The notes under the pieces are model-generated. The model did not search any database. It saw only the letters and a list, made by a program, of their open reading frames with translations, and was not told where the DNA came from. The position numbers and the translations under genes were made by a program. From positions 1 to 64,000 of the forward strand of contig RCTD01000026.1 in the NCBI GenBank assembly GCA_014898415.1: a stretch of DNA of 64,000 nucleotides, written 5' to 3'. The stretch comes from Stromatinia cepivora (lineage: Eukaryota; Ascomycota; Leotiomycetes; Helotiales; Sclerotiniaceae). Positions 23,852-34,895 of the stretch are shown here, piece after piece; position 1 is the first letter of the stretch, and each line of letters begins with the position of its first letter.

Positions 23852-25828
23852 ATGATTTCCAGAAGATTATTGGCAAGCATTGTCCTCGCGCTTTCTGTCT
23901 CTCAATCGGTATCCGGTCTTACACTTGATACTTCGGATCCAAGTATGTGTTGTGACCCTATCTTTGACTTTACAACCTTACTGATAATCTTTTCAATAGC
24001 TTCAATCAAAAATGCAGCAGGCACAATTGCACATGGTCTTATGAAGTACTATACCGGCAATGTCACCAACACACCAGAAACTATCGCGGTTTTACCACCA
24101 CCATATTACTGGTGGGAGGCCGGAGCAATGTGGGGAACCATGCTCGATTATTACCACTATACTGGAGATTCTTCATACAATGATGTTACCTCACAAGCCT
24201 TGGCATCTCAAGTTGGTCCACTCTTTGATTACATGATGCCAAATCACCAAAAGGATGAAGGAAATGATGATCAAGCCTTTTGGGGAATGTCTGCCATGTC
24301 TGCTGCAGAAAAGAATTTCCCGGAACCTTCAAACACTGGTGGATTTACTTGGGTGCAATTGACCGAAAATCTTTGGAATACCCAAGCTGCCCGTTGGGAT
24401 ACTTCGGCATGTGGTGGTGGATTAAAGTGGCAAATATTCTCATTCAACAATGGATATACTTACAAGAACTCTGTTTCGAATGGAGCTTTTTTTCAACTTT
24501 CTGCACGCCTTGCACGATATACCGGAAATCAAACATACGTCGATTGGGCAGAGAAGGTTTACGATTGGACTACCAAGATCGGATTTATTGATTCAAACTT
24601 CAATACTTTCGACGGTGCTGATGAATCCACAGGTTGTACTAATCCGAATAAAATTACATGGAGCTACAACAATGCTCTTTACTTGTACGGAGCCGCTGTC
24701 ATGTACAATTACACTACTGATTCTACATGGAAATCACGAACTCAAAGCTTATTACAGGCCTCTACTAACTTCTTCACGCCGGAAAGTATCATGTACGAAC
24801 TGGCATGCGAGTCGGTCAACACCTGCAACAATGATCAATACTCATTCAAAGCCTATCTCTCACGCTTCATGTGGGCAACAACTCAAATGGCACCTTTCAC
24901 CAAGAACACAATCTCGATATATCTTACAAAATCAGCATCCGCAGCAGCAGGTATTTGTACTGGGGATGCCAATGCTTGTGGTACAAAATGGTATACAGGG
25001 TCATTCGATGGAATAGTTGGTCCCGGACAACAAATGAGTGCTCTTGAAGTTATTCAAGGATTACTGATCTCTTCCGCTTCGCCGCCAGGTGTTAAAGGCG
25101 AAGCACTTGTTCAATCAGCATCTTCTTCGACATCATCCGCCATTACAAGTACTACCAGCACATCCACCGTTTCAAGTTCCAGCAGTGAGTCTACCATTGC
25201 CAGTGCTAGCAGCGCTGCAAGCACTTATTCGTCAACAGACGTCGTCGTAACGGACACCACCACGGAAAGCGCCACAGTCCCACGCACGACTAGCTCTTCT
25301 TCTACGGTACTCTCTTCCCCTGAAGTTCCATCTTTTACCACACAGCCTTCTCCTACGCCCTCAGAAGAGGTACAATCTTCCACTGCAATCATCTCATCTA
25401 CTGCACAACCTTCTTCTGAAGTAACATCTGCACCTATTTTCGACACAACTACCACAATCAATATTCTCCACAGCACAACTGTATCTTGCAACACCTCTGT
25501 ATATACCAACTCCACTGGTTGGTTCGCGCCATCCTCGTTTCTATCTAGTCGTCTTACAACTGCTTCACCGACCCCTGCTACTGTGACAAGTGCTTCAACT
25601 GCATCTTCCCCTGTGTCACTCGCATCTTCAGCCGCCTTACTGATTGATACTGCTACACAGCCAACGCCTACCGCTTCCGGAACTGTCTCGAAAGGAACTG
25701 CGAGTTCACCAACTACCGCTTCGGCTACTAAGGCTACGGTTACGGCTGCTGCGGGGAAGAATATGAGGGTCTCGGGATTGGGGTTGCTGGCTGGTGTACT
25801 TGGTGCCGGATTGCCATGGGTTTTGTAG
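23852..25828 (+). CDS. GPI-anchored GH76 endo-1,6-alpha-mannosidase (Dcw1/Dfg5 family)
   Basis: A secreted glycoside hydrolase of family 76. In yeast, Dcw1/Dfg5 act on the alpha-1,6-mannose part of GPI glycans and help cross-link GPI proteins to the cell wall. Exon 1 is 23852-23942 and exon 2 is 24000-25828; the 57-bp GT-AG intron is a multiple of three and stop-free, so a naive reading would wrongly include it (residues MCCDPIFDF... are intronic). The spliced protein is 639 residues: a signal peptide of about 22, a GH76 domain to about residue 395 with the catalytic acidic pair in GNDDQAFW (about residue 118), a Ser/Thr-rich stalk of about 200 residues, and a C-terminal hydrophobic segment (GLGLLAGVLGAGLPWVL) that fits a GPI-attachment signal. 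The stalk would be heavily O-glycosylated. Confidence 0.94.
   Translation: MISRRLLASIVLALSVSQSVSGLTLDTSDPSMCCDPIFDFTTLLIIFSIASIKNAAGTIAHGLMKYYTGNVTNTPETIAVLPPPYYWWEAGAMWGTMLDYYHYTGDSSYNDVTSQALASQVGPLFDYMMPNHQKDEGNDDQAFWGMSAMSAAEKNFPEPSNTGGFTWVQLTENLWNTQAARWDTSACGGGLKWQIFSFNNGYTYKNSVSNGAFFQLSARLARYTGNQTYVDWAEKVYDWTTKIGFIDSNFNTFDGADESTGCTNPNKITWSYNNALYLYGAAVMYNYTTDSTWKSRTQSLLQASTNFFTPESIMYELACESVNTCNNDQYSFKAYLSRFMWATTQMAPFTKNTISIYLTKSASAAAGICTGDANACGTKWYTGSFDGIVGPGQQMSALEVIQGLLISSASPPGVKGEALVQSASSSTSSAITSTTSTSTVSSSSSESTIASASSAASTYSSTDVVVTDTTTESATVPRTTSSSSTVLSSPEVPSFTTQPSPTPSEEVQSSTAIISSTAQPSSEVTSAPIFDTTTTINILHSTTVSCNTSVYTNSTGWFAPSSFLSSRLTTASPTPATVTSASTASSPVSLASSAALLIDTATQPTPTASGTVSKGTASSPTTASATKATVTAAAGKNMRVSGLGLLAGVLGAGLPWVL
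23943..23999 (+). other. 57-bp in-frame intron in the GH76 gene
   Basis: GTATGT donor and AATAG acceptor. Removal joins LDTSDP directly to SIKNAAGTIAHG, restoring the usual continuous GH76 N-terminus. Being in frame and stop-free, retention would add 19 residues rather than truncate the protein. Confidence 0.85.
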
Positions 25829-28193
25829 GAGAGCGTAAGGTGATAATGATGTTGAAGGGTGGCATGGCATGTAATAATGGATAGGGAGAGGGACTGTATG
25901 AAGCGGTACATTATTTGGGTGAAAGAGGAATTGTATAAAACCTCTTCTACCTGTTTTATTAACAGAATTTTCTACTGCCAAATTGTTCAGTTGAATTTGA
26001 GACATTAATTTGGTGGGCGTTGCAGCTAGGGGCGTACTGGGGCTAATTTTTTGTTGTTGGATGTGCATGATGGATGGATTGGAGAAGACGATGGCGAATG
26101 AAATCTGGGACGGAATGGAACAACTAGAAGCTTATGAGAAGATCTGTATATTTTTGAAAGATACCCCAGATCAACAGATACCATAGATAGAACGGGAAGG
26201 GTTTTTATTTTCAAAAGTTGAATGGTGTGTATATTGGGTTCAACTTGAACTCCGAACTTGGTATTTAGGGCAGGGGAAAGAAAGGAGAAAAGGGGAGGGG
26301 AGTTGGGGAGGGAGACTAGGTGAGGGATATCATAGCGATGTCATATCACGATGAAGTTGATGGTAGATGGCAGATTGCGAAAGAAGGAAAACAAGGCATT
26401 TTATTTCTTGTCGATAGGTAGAGCTTATCCAAGTATAATGCATCTAATATACGTTTGGCACGTTCTTTCTCAAGTTTACTGGCCTTTTTCTTATGTTAAT
26501 TTCTCTGTAAGTTACGATAGAGACGACAATGGTAATAATGATGATGAGAATGAGGATGGGGAGACTGAAAATAGAAGTTAACACGGGAAATGTTTTAGTT
26601 GATGATAAATATAAAGCATTTGCATATGAAATGACTGAAATCTTAATTTTGCTAGACGAACGATACTGTGATGGTCAAGTAGGTGCCTTTATGTAGAATA
26701 TGTGGTCGACTCACAGTGTTAGGAATAGGTGAAGCAGAGTTTTGAGAGGCAGGGGAGAAAAATGGAGGATTTGGAATGAGGTAGGATAGGGGTGATTCTA
26801 GTTATAATAATGAGAAGGTCAAAAACGATAACAATTTACCCCCAATGACAAACAATTTCATATAAATATCACCAGAGCATCAAAACATAGGGGAATAATC
26901 TGTCTTTCAAAAACAAAAAGTGAGGTATTGCTTAATTCTCGGTCAAGATGACAGTCGAGACGCCCTGAATGAGCAAGTTCCCTTGCCGGAAGTAAATGAT
27001 GGGGCACTTTGAGAAGGGCAGGATGTTTTTTTTATAAGAAAAGAAAAAGAGATGGCTACGCTCACCGCTTGGGCAAATGCTGGAGTAGAGCTGAAGGTGT
27101 TGAGGACTGGCTGTATTTGGTGGCGCCGGAGAGGTAGTCCGAAGGGAGGTGTAGTTTGCATGGGCAAGTTGGATTGGACGGGCGAAATTTCTTTGGATGT
27201 GAAGGATGTTTGGGGTATTTGCAGGGGTCCGGATCAAGTAGTGGATTAGATGTTAAGAATGATTTGGGGTAATTGAATATTTGGATGTTTGAATTTACAG
27301 AATAGATTGAGTTGGATATTGAAGGTGGTCTGAAATGAATTGGTAATTCAGAATGTCTAGAACGGGCTGAATATATTTGAAATAGCATCAAACACGTTTA
27401 CTTTTCCTATCACTGTTCAGACTATTAAAGCCTTGTGGCCGGAAGTAGTTTTCTGCATTTGCGCACATATGAGGGGGATATCTATCCGTTGAAAGAAGGA
27501 CTGTGATCAATCTGATAAGCAGAAGTGTTGTCCCTCAGAAACCCACGAAATTTAGGCAGTCCGAGAAAAATTTCTTGTTTATCATTCTCATCTCGTTAAT
27601 TCAGATAGTTTGTGTTTGATTTCTCATGCTGCGACAACACTCCCGGCTGGAGCAATCTTGCAAGTTTTCTGTCATCATGATCGTAAATCTTCGAGTACAT
27701 CTATCTTCAAAGCACATTGATCACGAGACTGTGCTTAGGAAATAAACTCAAATTACCTATGGTTAAAGCTCCTGTATCTATGATCATGATACTTTGTCTA
27801 TAGACCGTTTTAGGCGCTGCCCTTGAGCCTCACTCGATAGCCTCAAGCCAAAGTTCAACGGTTTGTCACTAAGATGCCCCTAATTGATTCAAGCGAGTCT
27901 AGTGCAATGGCGTGACTTGGAAACTTCTCTTTATCCGACCCTCTTATTCAACACTTTCCACACGTATGCGAATTCTGAATTTTTCTTTCGTAGTTGCCGG
28001 GACTATTCGTGAGGGGAAAGACCAGAAAGGAAAGGTGCAGAGAAAAGCTTATTCTTCCTCACATATAAATATCTTGCACAACTCCTGGAATTCTTAGATT
28101 CTCATTTCCTTTTCATCAAACAGATCTAACTCAAATATTTACGTAATCTGTACAATCTACACAGCATACAAGTGCTCTTGCGCTTCTAACAAT
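25829..28193. other. Intergenic region, no gene recognised
   Basis: 2.4 kb between two plus-strand genes. Several open frames exist on both strands (for example 26932-27237 and 27062-27391 on the minus strand), but none has a recognisable domain, signal or coherent splice structure. The GH76 3' UTR and the promoter of the next gene lie here. Confidence 0.5.
28062..28070 (+). promoter_or_regulatory. Possible TATA element
   Basis: CATATAAAT lies about 130 bp upstream of the ATG of the small secreted protein gene, followed by a C/T-rich leader. The spacing is plausible for a fungal TATA-driven promoter. Assigned by sequence likeness only. Confidence 0.3.
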
Positions 28194-28640
28194 ATGAAGC
28201 CATCAAAGACATGTTTTCTCGCTCTGGCCACCTTTTTCGGCCTAACCACAGCAATTTTGATCCCAGCGAATTACAATGACGTTCCTCAGGTCACTACCGC
28301 CGCCACAACCACCACCAAGGACCAACGTTTGGTCCCCTTCAATATGACCAACCCCGAAATCAACCCACCATTTGTCGTCCTCCACTCTTCCCCTCCCCCC
28401 CCGTCCCCGTCCCACTCGCACGCCAAACGCACATTTGGCAAACCATGGAAAGAGGGGCAAAAGGCCACACCACGGCCTTGTCCTTACCCCAAGACCCGCC
28501 CATGTATTACGCAGAAAGAGATCGACCAAGGATGGCATGATGTAACCGGGTGTTTTAATGAAAGCTATTTTTTTATCATCGGCCGTACATATTGCTGGGA
28601 GGCGGGGGATGATTGTGTCAAGGCGGATTGTAGATACTGA
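28194..28640 (+). CDS. Small secreted cysteine-containing protein (candidate effector)
   Basis: A 148-residue single-exon protein. Residues 1-20 form a signal peptide (MKPSKTCFLALATFFGLTTA). The mature part has a low-complexity, Pro/Thr/Ser-rich first half with a possible basic processing site (HAKRTF) near residue 78, then a compact C-terminal part with six cysteines, beginning PCPYPKTRPC and ending DDCVKADCRY; these could form three disulphides. There is no transmembrane segment after the signal. I do not recognise the family. Small size, secretion and paired cysteines fit a fungal secreted effector or antimicrobial-type protein, but nothing in the sequence shows a target. Its neighbours give no functional hint. 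Confidence 0.75.
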   Translation: MKPSKTCFLALATFFGLTTAILIPANYNDVPQVTTAATTTTKDQRLVPFNMTNPEINPPFVVLHSSPPPPSPSHSHAKRTFGKPWKEGQKATPRPCPYPKTRPCITQKEIDQGWHDVTGCFNESYFFIIGRTYCWEAGDDCVKADCRY

Positions 28641-29146
28641 GTTATAGATGGGTGGAGTTTTTCTGGTTTGTGAAGTTCTTTTTGTGGGCAAGGCAGTGTT
28701 GGGATTTATGTTTGGTTTGGATTTCAGTATTTGGGAGATTGTTAATATTTGAATATAAATGAATTTTTGAATTAATTCAAATGTTCCAAATAGGTTTAAA
28801 AAGTTCAAAACTTATGAATTTTTGGACTGTCCGGACTATTAGATACCTTGTGGGAGGCGTGGAAGGAACTGCAATATATGGAATAGAAGATAATATACAA
28901 ATGATAACGTGTCTAAACCATCATCCGCAATACAACTTTATTACTTACTGATTAGTACCTGGAAATTTACATCTTTGTCTCGTAGCTCCATCATCCCCTT
29001 TACAGTACAAATAACCATCATCAAATCATCACCACAATCATTTCCTTTATTGAAATCTCCAGTATCCTCGAAATAAATATGCCCCTCAACCAGTCTTGAA
29101 TATATCCCTAGGTAGTGTTTGAAACTGTGTTGTACGGTCTCCACTA
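28641..29146. other. Convergent intergenic region
   Basis: About 0.5 kb between the 3' ends of the small secreted protein gene (+) and the DUF6590-like locus (-). No gene is seen. Confidence 0.55.
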
Positions 29147-30462
29147 TCATCCACGCTCACGACCTCTCACACTTCCCTTCCCACCGCCCATCAGGTGACT
29201 CCTTCCACGTCCCTGACCTTGTTCCCATCCGCGCCCTCTACCCTGTGGACCTCCACGTCCAGCCAGTTGCGCATGTCTTAGCTCTGGACTCGGTAATGTA
29301 GGCGGGCGATTACTTCGATGGTAGGCAGTCCCAACATGTGGATTTGGGCCATAGTCAACATATGCGTGAATAAGATTGGAGAGGCTATCTCCTGTCAACC
29401 TCCCCTCTCAGATATATGGTGACTTGTAATTATGACAGACTGGATAGATTGGATATAGGTTAGATCTAGGATGCATGAGGTGAAAGCGCTTGACTCTCTA
29501 TCATTTCTTCGTTTCTCATGCTGAACAGGAGCGCGTGTTGGTTTTCTGATGGATATGGATTGTTCCGTGAGGCAGAATCACGAACACCAAGATAGAATTC
29601 ACGAGACATTGGGTGTTTGTTATCGAGTCCATAGCCATTGAATGTAAATATAGGAAGTGTTATGCAATGTTCATGGTGCTTCTGGAGCACGACATATTTG
29701 CGTTGTTTTGAATATACTGGCCTGAAGGCTGTGTCGGTGCTTTCATGTCATGTCGTTCTGGGGGTGTTTGGTCATAGTCGAAGTAATGTTCCACCCCACA
29801 AATTACATCACCGACATGATAATCTCCCTTGGAATGTACCACCCCATGGTTTTCAATTCTTTTCCATGGTGCAGTTTGCACCATTGAGTCGCTGTGTAAT
29901 GGTGGTGCTTTAGATTCTGGAACCTTATCGGTATTTTTAGTTTTTTTTAAGTAAATTTTTTTATCTAGCTTTGGTCTCTGTGTGCCATCATTTCATTTAA
30001 CTGTGGTAGGCTTAGGATCGTACCAAAATGCTCCATATTGATCTTCATTGACCTTTCCATGTTCCAAGGGTGTCCACGTGAAAGGAGGAAGTGGATGGTA
30101 ATTATATGGAAGCTCGCTATGAGCTTGTGCCGGGTCCAAAACGAGTCTTTCTGGGCGAGTATCCGCCTCTGGTAATGTGGTAGTTAAGGCAGCGGGTCGG
30201 CGTAAAGCATGATTCCGTAAATCTGCCGCACTAATTGTCGGACCTTGAGGTAATGCCCTAGTTGGAGCTTTAGCTTTTTCATCTTTGATAGAGAGGTCTT
30301 CGAGCGACATATTATCTACGACGGCCTGCTGAGGCGAAGTCTTCTCTCACCCGTTCTATCTTCCAAGCTTGGCTTCTTAGCCGGCTTCCCAACCCCACCT
30401 CTCTGGCCTGTATCTTGGCCTCCTCTTCCTCCATTGCCACGTGTGCTGTCTCGGCCAGTCAT
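29147..30462 (-). pseudogene. Broken DUF6590-like gene with RGG/GRG C-terminus
   Basis: A minus-strand locus that reads as one gene only if breaks are allowed. Segments: 30462-30313 (starts MTGRDSTRGNGGRGG, ends at TAG in its own frame); 30310-30002 (MSLEDLSIKDEKAKAPTR... YDPKPTT); a 78-bp GT-AG intron 30001-29924; 29923 to about 29735 (VPESKAPP ... DYHVGDVICGVEHY); a one-base frame slip near 29721-29735; then YSKQRKYVVLQKHHEHC, TLPIFTFNGYG and so on to about 29480; probable intron; 29404-29147 (GRLTGDSLSNLIHAYVDYG ... GRG-rich end). The HVGDVI, KYVVLQKHHEHC and LPIFTF blocks resemble the fungal DUF6590 domain, function unknown. The glycine/arginine repeats at both ends suggest RNA association, which is inference. 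A first frame slip lies near 30,330. Either the gene is decaying or two single-base assembly errors are present. Confidence 0.6.
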
Positions 30463-31005
30463 TCCTCAAATATAGATGCTTTTACTAAGGATAGGGCGCG
30501 TGAAAAGCAATTGAACTGGTATAAATCGAAAAGATAGTACAAATTATTATCACGGTGAATTACGGCGTAAAATGCCATTTTAGCTGAAAGGATTGGATGA
30601 CAATGATACCCTTTTTTATGACAACCCTTTTGCTGATTGCTTTGTGATAGTTATACGCTTTTGGCAATTTGTTACCAAAAAATGCTTGTTGGTAGATGAA
30701 GAAAAATTTGGATTTGGCCGTTTTGCTATCTGATATTCCGCTCTGCCGTACTAGCTAATACTTCTCTAACATCATCACGCAAAGGATTCTTGAAGTTCAA
30801 CAACGATCACTGACCTATTGATGAAGCACTTTTTCTAGGCTCCGAAAGTCACACTTTGATGGCAAGTTACTCCATCACATACATATAAAATAAAAAGTGA
30901 TACATTCACATTTCACCACTTCCTCCTCCAAATTTCCTGCGGTCGGAATAATATCAGCAGCGATCATGGTGGAGGTCGTGGTTCGGAGGATCCAATGCAC
31001 CACGC
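30463..31005. other. Divergent intergenic region
   Basis: About 0.54 kb between the DUF6590-like locus (-) and the coiled-coil locus (+). It presumably carries both promoters. No gene is seen. Confidence 0.5.
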
Positions 31006-32299
31006 ATGTCAACCACTGATGATGTGGAATTTTTGCGCAGACAAATCAGAAGCCTCCAGCGAGCCATTCGGGAGAGCTATGGCCAAAATTCAGTACAACA
31101 TCCAGATTTATTTACCTCGAGGCAGATAATCCGCTGTTGCAGGGCATAGAGGAATCGATAATGAGCAAGCTCGGCCAAATGATCCCGACAACCAAGACCT
31201 GGTAAATTTGACCCGGCAAAGAGATGAAGAGAGAAAACGGCCAGCCAGGCTAAAGGAAGAGCATACAAACGAACGTAGAGCACATGTAGACATCAAGAAG
31301 ACTCTCGATGCTGATAATGACACTTTACGGCAAGAAATAGCAATATTAAAGAAGGACCCTGCAGCACAAACGACCCCTTCCCTGGTGGAAATCAACAAGC
31401 TACTCCAAAGCCAAGTCGAAACCGCCAATGAAAGCATGTTTCACGAGAAACATCTGTCAAATTCTGTACTTGCGCAACTCAGCGCCGAAAAGAAAATTCA
31501 TGACATTGAGATGTCCAGGATTAAAGGAGGGCTTAAAGTTATGACTGACCAATGGGAAGCTTGTAAGTGATCGTCTTTTTTATTCTTCAGTGTGAGAGTA
31601 ATCACAGTCTCAAAATTCATAACACTGACATGCAGAACAGACGAATATACCTTGGACGATGAAGCATTTATTTTGCTTGATACTGTGTTCAAGGACGACT
31701 TGATGGAAGTTTGGAACAAAGTTCTCGACAATCATGACCAAATGAAAGCATGGACCCGCAAACAAAAGAAGGTTGTGGATGAAGTGGACAGAATTAATGA
31801 CGAAAATGTCCTAAATATTTATTCGGAAGCATTCAAAAAAGACCGAAACGGAATCTATGACGCGCAGCTAAAAATTATAGATATCGAACGAAATGTGGTC
31901 TAAAATACGACAAGGCGGGGCACGGACAGGCTTTTCAAGCATATGGTAGAGATCATGCAAACTCATCGTTGGTTCGTACTAGAAGATGTATCATGGGCAG
32001 AAGAAGTGGCCCGGTATGGTTGTGTAGATGAACATGTATTGGATTTCTTCAAGGAACAAAGAGAAATGGGTGAGGCGAAGCGAAAGGATTAGGGAGCGAA
32101 GGATAAGACAACGAAGGAAAAAAAAGCGAAGGGAGGAAAGGAGGAAGAAGAAGAAGAAGAAGAAGAAGAAGAAGAAGAAGAAGAAGAAGAAGAAGAAGAA
32201 GAAGAAGAAGAAGAAGAAGAAGAAGAAGAAGAAGAAGAAGAAGAAGAAGAAGAAGAAGAAGAAGAAGAAGAAGAAGAAGAAGAAGAAGAAAAAGGGTGA
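31006..32299 (+). pseudogene. Broken coiled-coil gene ending in a 50-Glu tract
   Basis: Reads as a charged coiled-coil protein of unknown function. It starts MSTTDDVEFLRRQIRSLQRA at 31006; the frame changes twice between about 31,090 and 31,200 (HPDLF, then LEADNPLLQGIEES, then NDPDNQDLVNLTRQRDEER). The main exon then runs to 31562, a 78-bp GT-AG intron is 31563-31640, and exon 2 runs from 31641 (EYTLDDEAFILLDTV). The frame meets TAA at 31901-31903 and TAG at 32090-32092, yet the same frame continues with plausible protein (HRWFVLEDVSWAEEVARYG), then a lysine-rich part, then 50 consecutive Glu codons, ending in TGA at 32297-32299. Both internal stops are one C-to-T step from Gln codons (CAA, CAG). 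No domain is recognised beyond the heptad-like charged helices. Confidence 0.65.
32141..32290 (+). repeat. GAA trinucleotide repeat (49 perfect units)
   Basis: A perfect GAA run from 32144 to 32290, preceded by one GAG. It is in frame with the decayed coiled-coil gene and would encode 50 consecutive glutamates. The other frames give long poly-Lys and, on the opposite strand, poly-Phe or poly-Leu, none of which is credible as a protein. A purine-only run of this length can form triplex DNA. Confidence 0.95.
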
Positions 32300-33098
32300 G
32301 AAGCACGTAGATGGGGAGACGGATTCTGAAGACCTTGAATGGAAGGTCAAAAGCCTCAGATATCCAACTAGGATCCAAGGAACTATATCTATTTGTGCCC
32401 AGTTAAACTTTTAAGATCTTCTTTCCTTTTCTTCTTGCCAACACACGACAAGACATCCATTCTGACCACGAGATTAGTTCAATGATGGCCGAGAAGCATA
32501 GAAATACTGCATTATCTAAGTTGTTCCGTGAAGTACCTAAATATCAATTTATATATGAGAAAATCATTGGCTTTTGGAGTAAAAAATAATGAAAAGTCTA
32601 GTCTTCATCAGATAATAGCTAGGATAACCACTGGTATTCTCTAAGCTGTGACTCGTTTATCGTGAATCAGGAAGTCAAAGTCCTGAGGATCAGAATGCCT
32701 CAAAGCTACTACTGGGTAGCCGACCCCAAGCGTGGGGCTAATTCATGTATGTGATTTTGCCTGCGTGCGTACTTCACGGTATGTTGGTATTTTCATCAGC
32801 TGCTGAAAGCTCCTTCTCTATTTTAGTGAGATAGGACCTAACTATCTTTTCCTTTACACTCACTCAATCCACAATGAATAATGTATGTTGCGCAGGCATT
32901 CATTCTATCCTCTGGGTATCTCGCTATAATACAATCATCATTCAAAAGAAAACCACGCTCGATCTTCTTGTCAAAACCATCCATCTCTCCAATATCCAAA
33001 ATAATGTCGTATATCCGCGTATTTCCGATCATAAATCGTCATCTCCCTTCTTCCATCCAGATAAACATTTTTCTCGAGCCAAGCAAGAAAAGTAGTTT
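32300..33098. other. Intergenic region, no gene
   Basis: Between two converging loci. Short open frames on both strands have no recognisable features. Confidence 0.5.
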
Positions 33099-34192
33099 CT
33101 AAGCCCCTCTCCTCGCAAACTCGACACTCTCACTTTGTCTCGACTTCCTTCCGAAGCGACTCTTCTCATGGAATTCACGTCCCTTCTGTTTACGTCCAAT
33201 GCAGAAAATTGCCACCCATACGATCATCGCAACAGCAATAATCGCCGTGGCGACCCATGTCAGGGTAAGGTATTTCTGTCCTTTATACGCATACACCCCA
33301 ATATCATTCCCAAATTCATTAATAATATCCGCGGCTTTGTCTTGGAGAACAGTGACGATGATTGAGGCAATAGCAAGAGCTAGAAGAGATAGGGATGCTA
33401 AGCCCCAGTTCAAGAGAGAGAAGAGACGACCGGTGATAAAGATTGCGGCCAGTGAAGTGAAGATTGCGAGGCCAGCGGCTGCAATGCCGATGCAATAGAA
33501 TAAGAAGGTGGCATTCATGGCTGTGGAGAGTGTATCGAGACCGTCTTGGATGGCTGAAGGCCAGCCTATGCGGCTAAGATTTAGATGGAGAGGGCCAATA
33601 GATAGTTGATCGGAAATTATGGAACTGATATCGAAGTGGTCTGCGTGGAGACATGATTAATTTAAGCAGGAAAACAGTATGGTGAGAGATAGTACTTACA
33701 CATGGCAGTTTGATTTGTGCAAGAGCTCACGTTATAGCCTGCTCCTTTGGCCGTAGCATTTGGTGTATATGATCCCTCGCACATATCCATCAGATGCAGC
33801 GAATACCATTCTTGGATACCTAATGTCGCCGCAAGTTTATCTGCAATCTCGTTTCCGATATCGCCGAGTGCATTTGCAATGTCGTCACCAATACCAGGCT
33901 TGCGGGGTATCAAACCGCTAATACTACTGACGATTCCTCCTGGTGATATCGATGTAGGTGTGGAGCCAGAACCGGCGGACGGTGTGGGGATGAGATCTTG
34001 TCCGATTCCTGAAGTATTGAGCTGGAGCGTATATGATTAGAGTTATCACATTGGAAATGGGGATTGGTGCACATACTGCTATGATATGATAATCCTCCAT
34101 GAATCCAGGCTTATTCCTGCGAAGAGACATAACATGCCGAGCACGAATGTTATGATGGAACAAGCCATCGGAATGGTAGCTAGTAGCTGCAT
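33099..34192 (-). CDS. SUR7/PalI-family membrane protein (one apparent 1-bp frame break)
   Basis: A tetraspan plasma-membrane protein of the SUR7/PalI (Rim9) type, a family tied in yeasts to eisosomes/MCC domains, cell wall and pH sensing. Exons: 34192-34077, 34021-33700 and 33640-33099, with GT-AG introns. Helix 1 is near the N-terminus (IPMACSIITFVLGMLCLFAG); the long extracellular loop has NTS and two cysteines (MCEGSY and SSCTNQ); three more helices follow (LFYCIGIAAAGLAIFTSLAA, GLASLSLLALAIASIIVTVL, WVATAIIAVAMIVWVAIF), then a basic C-tail (GRKSRQSESVEFARRGA). Within exon 1 the frame shifts by one base at about 34111-34120 (GCAGGAATAAG): CLFAG is in one frame and NKPGFMEDYHIIA in the next. 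Adding one base gives 326 residues. A real lesion or a GG/GGG homopolymer error are both possible. The exact subfamily is uncertain. Confidence 0.8.
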
Positions 34193-34895
34193 ATTGAAAA
34201 GTAGTAGCGTAGATTTATGTTGTGCAATAATTGTTGATGAGATAAAGATAAAGCATGGAAAGAGTTGCAAAACGAACGACTTCTTCTAACTTATCTTCAG
34301 GTAGAGTCACAATAGCAACAGCAACAGCAACAGCAATAGCAATTAAAATAATTGGGGAAATTATGAGCAACCAAGCATTCAAGCACTCCTTTTAAAACGA
34401 TAGATGAATCATATAAGGAAATCGTTGACCATGACGCAAAACAACTTACCTACCTACCTAGATTCACCCAAGATATCAATTCACAATCCGATCAAAGAAA
34501 ACCAGGAACGGACCCTGACACTTGACTTTGTCTTTGTTGTCCTCCCTCCATTCAGTAACCTCAAAACACCCAATTCTGAAAACGGTTGTAGAAGAGTTCA
34601 TCCAATCTGAGTTTGCAATGCGAGCTTCAAGAAATATTTAGTGGCATTCGCTAAAGACTTAGTCGTGACTTCTCCTGGGGTGGGGTTAGCCTATGCCATA
34701 ACGTAAAGCAATAATAAGTCCAAATTGCAGGACAACGAAAAAGCCATTCGAATCCAATCAAAGCATCTAAAATCATTTGAACCATTCAAATCTTTACAAA
34801 TTTTTCTAATAATTGAAGGTTCATGTCTCATCTACTAGTCTAGACTCTCTTGGCCACCCTTGGTCCGATCATCAATCCATCAAGGGCGCCCGTAT
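34193..34895. other. Intergenic region with a CAACAG repeat
   Basis: Lies upstream of the SUR7-like gene and downstream of the DUF3292 gene. It has a short CAACAG-type run at about 34,313-34,342 and a double TACC-type run near 34,448. No gene is recognised. Confidence 0.5.

Noticed and set aside
26932..27391. Overlapping minus-strand frames of 101 and 109 codons
   Set aside because: No domain, signal peptide or coherent exon joining; composition is not distinct from surrounding non-coding DNA.
31991..32378. Poly-Phe and poly-Leu frames opposite the GAA run
   Set aside because: Direct product of the trinucleotide repeat; the Glu frame is the one continuous with the upstream gene.
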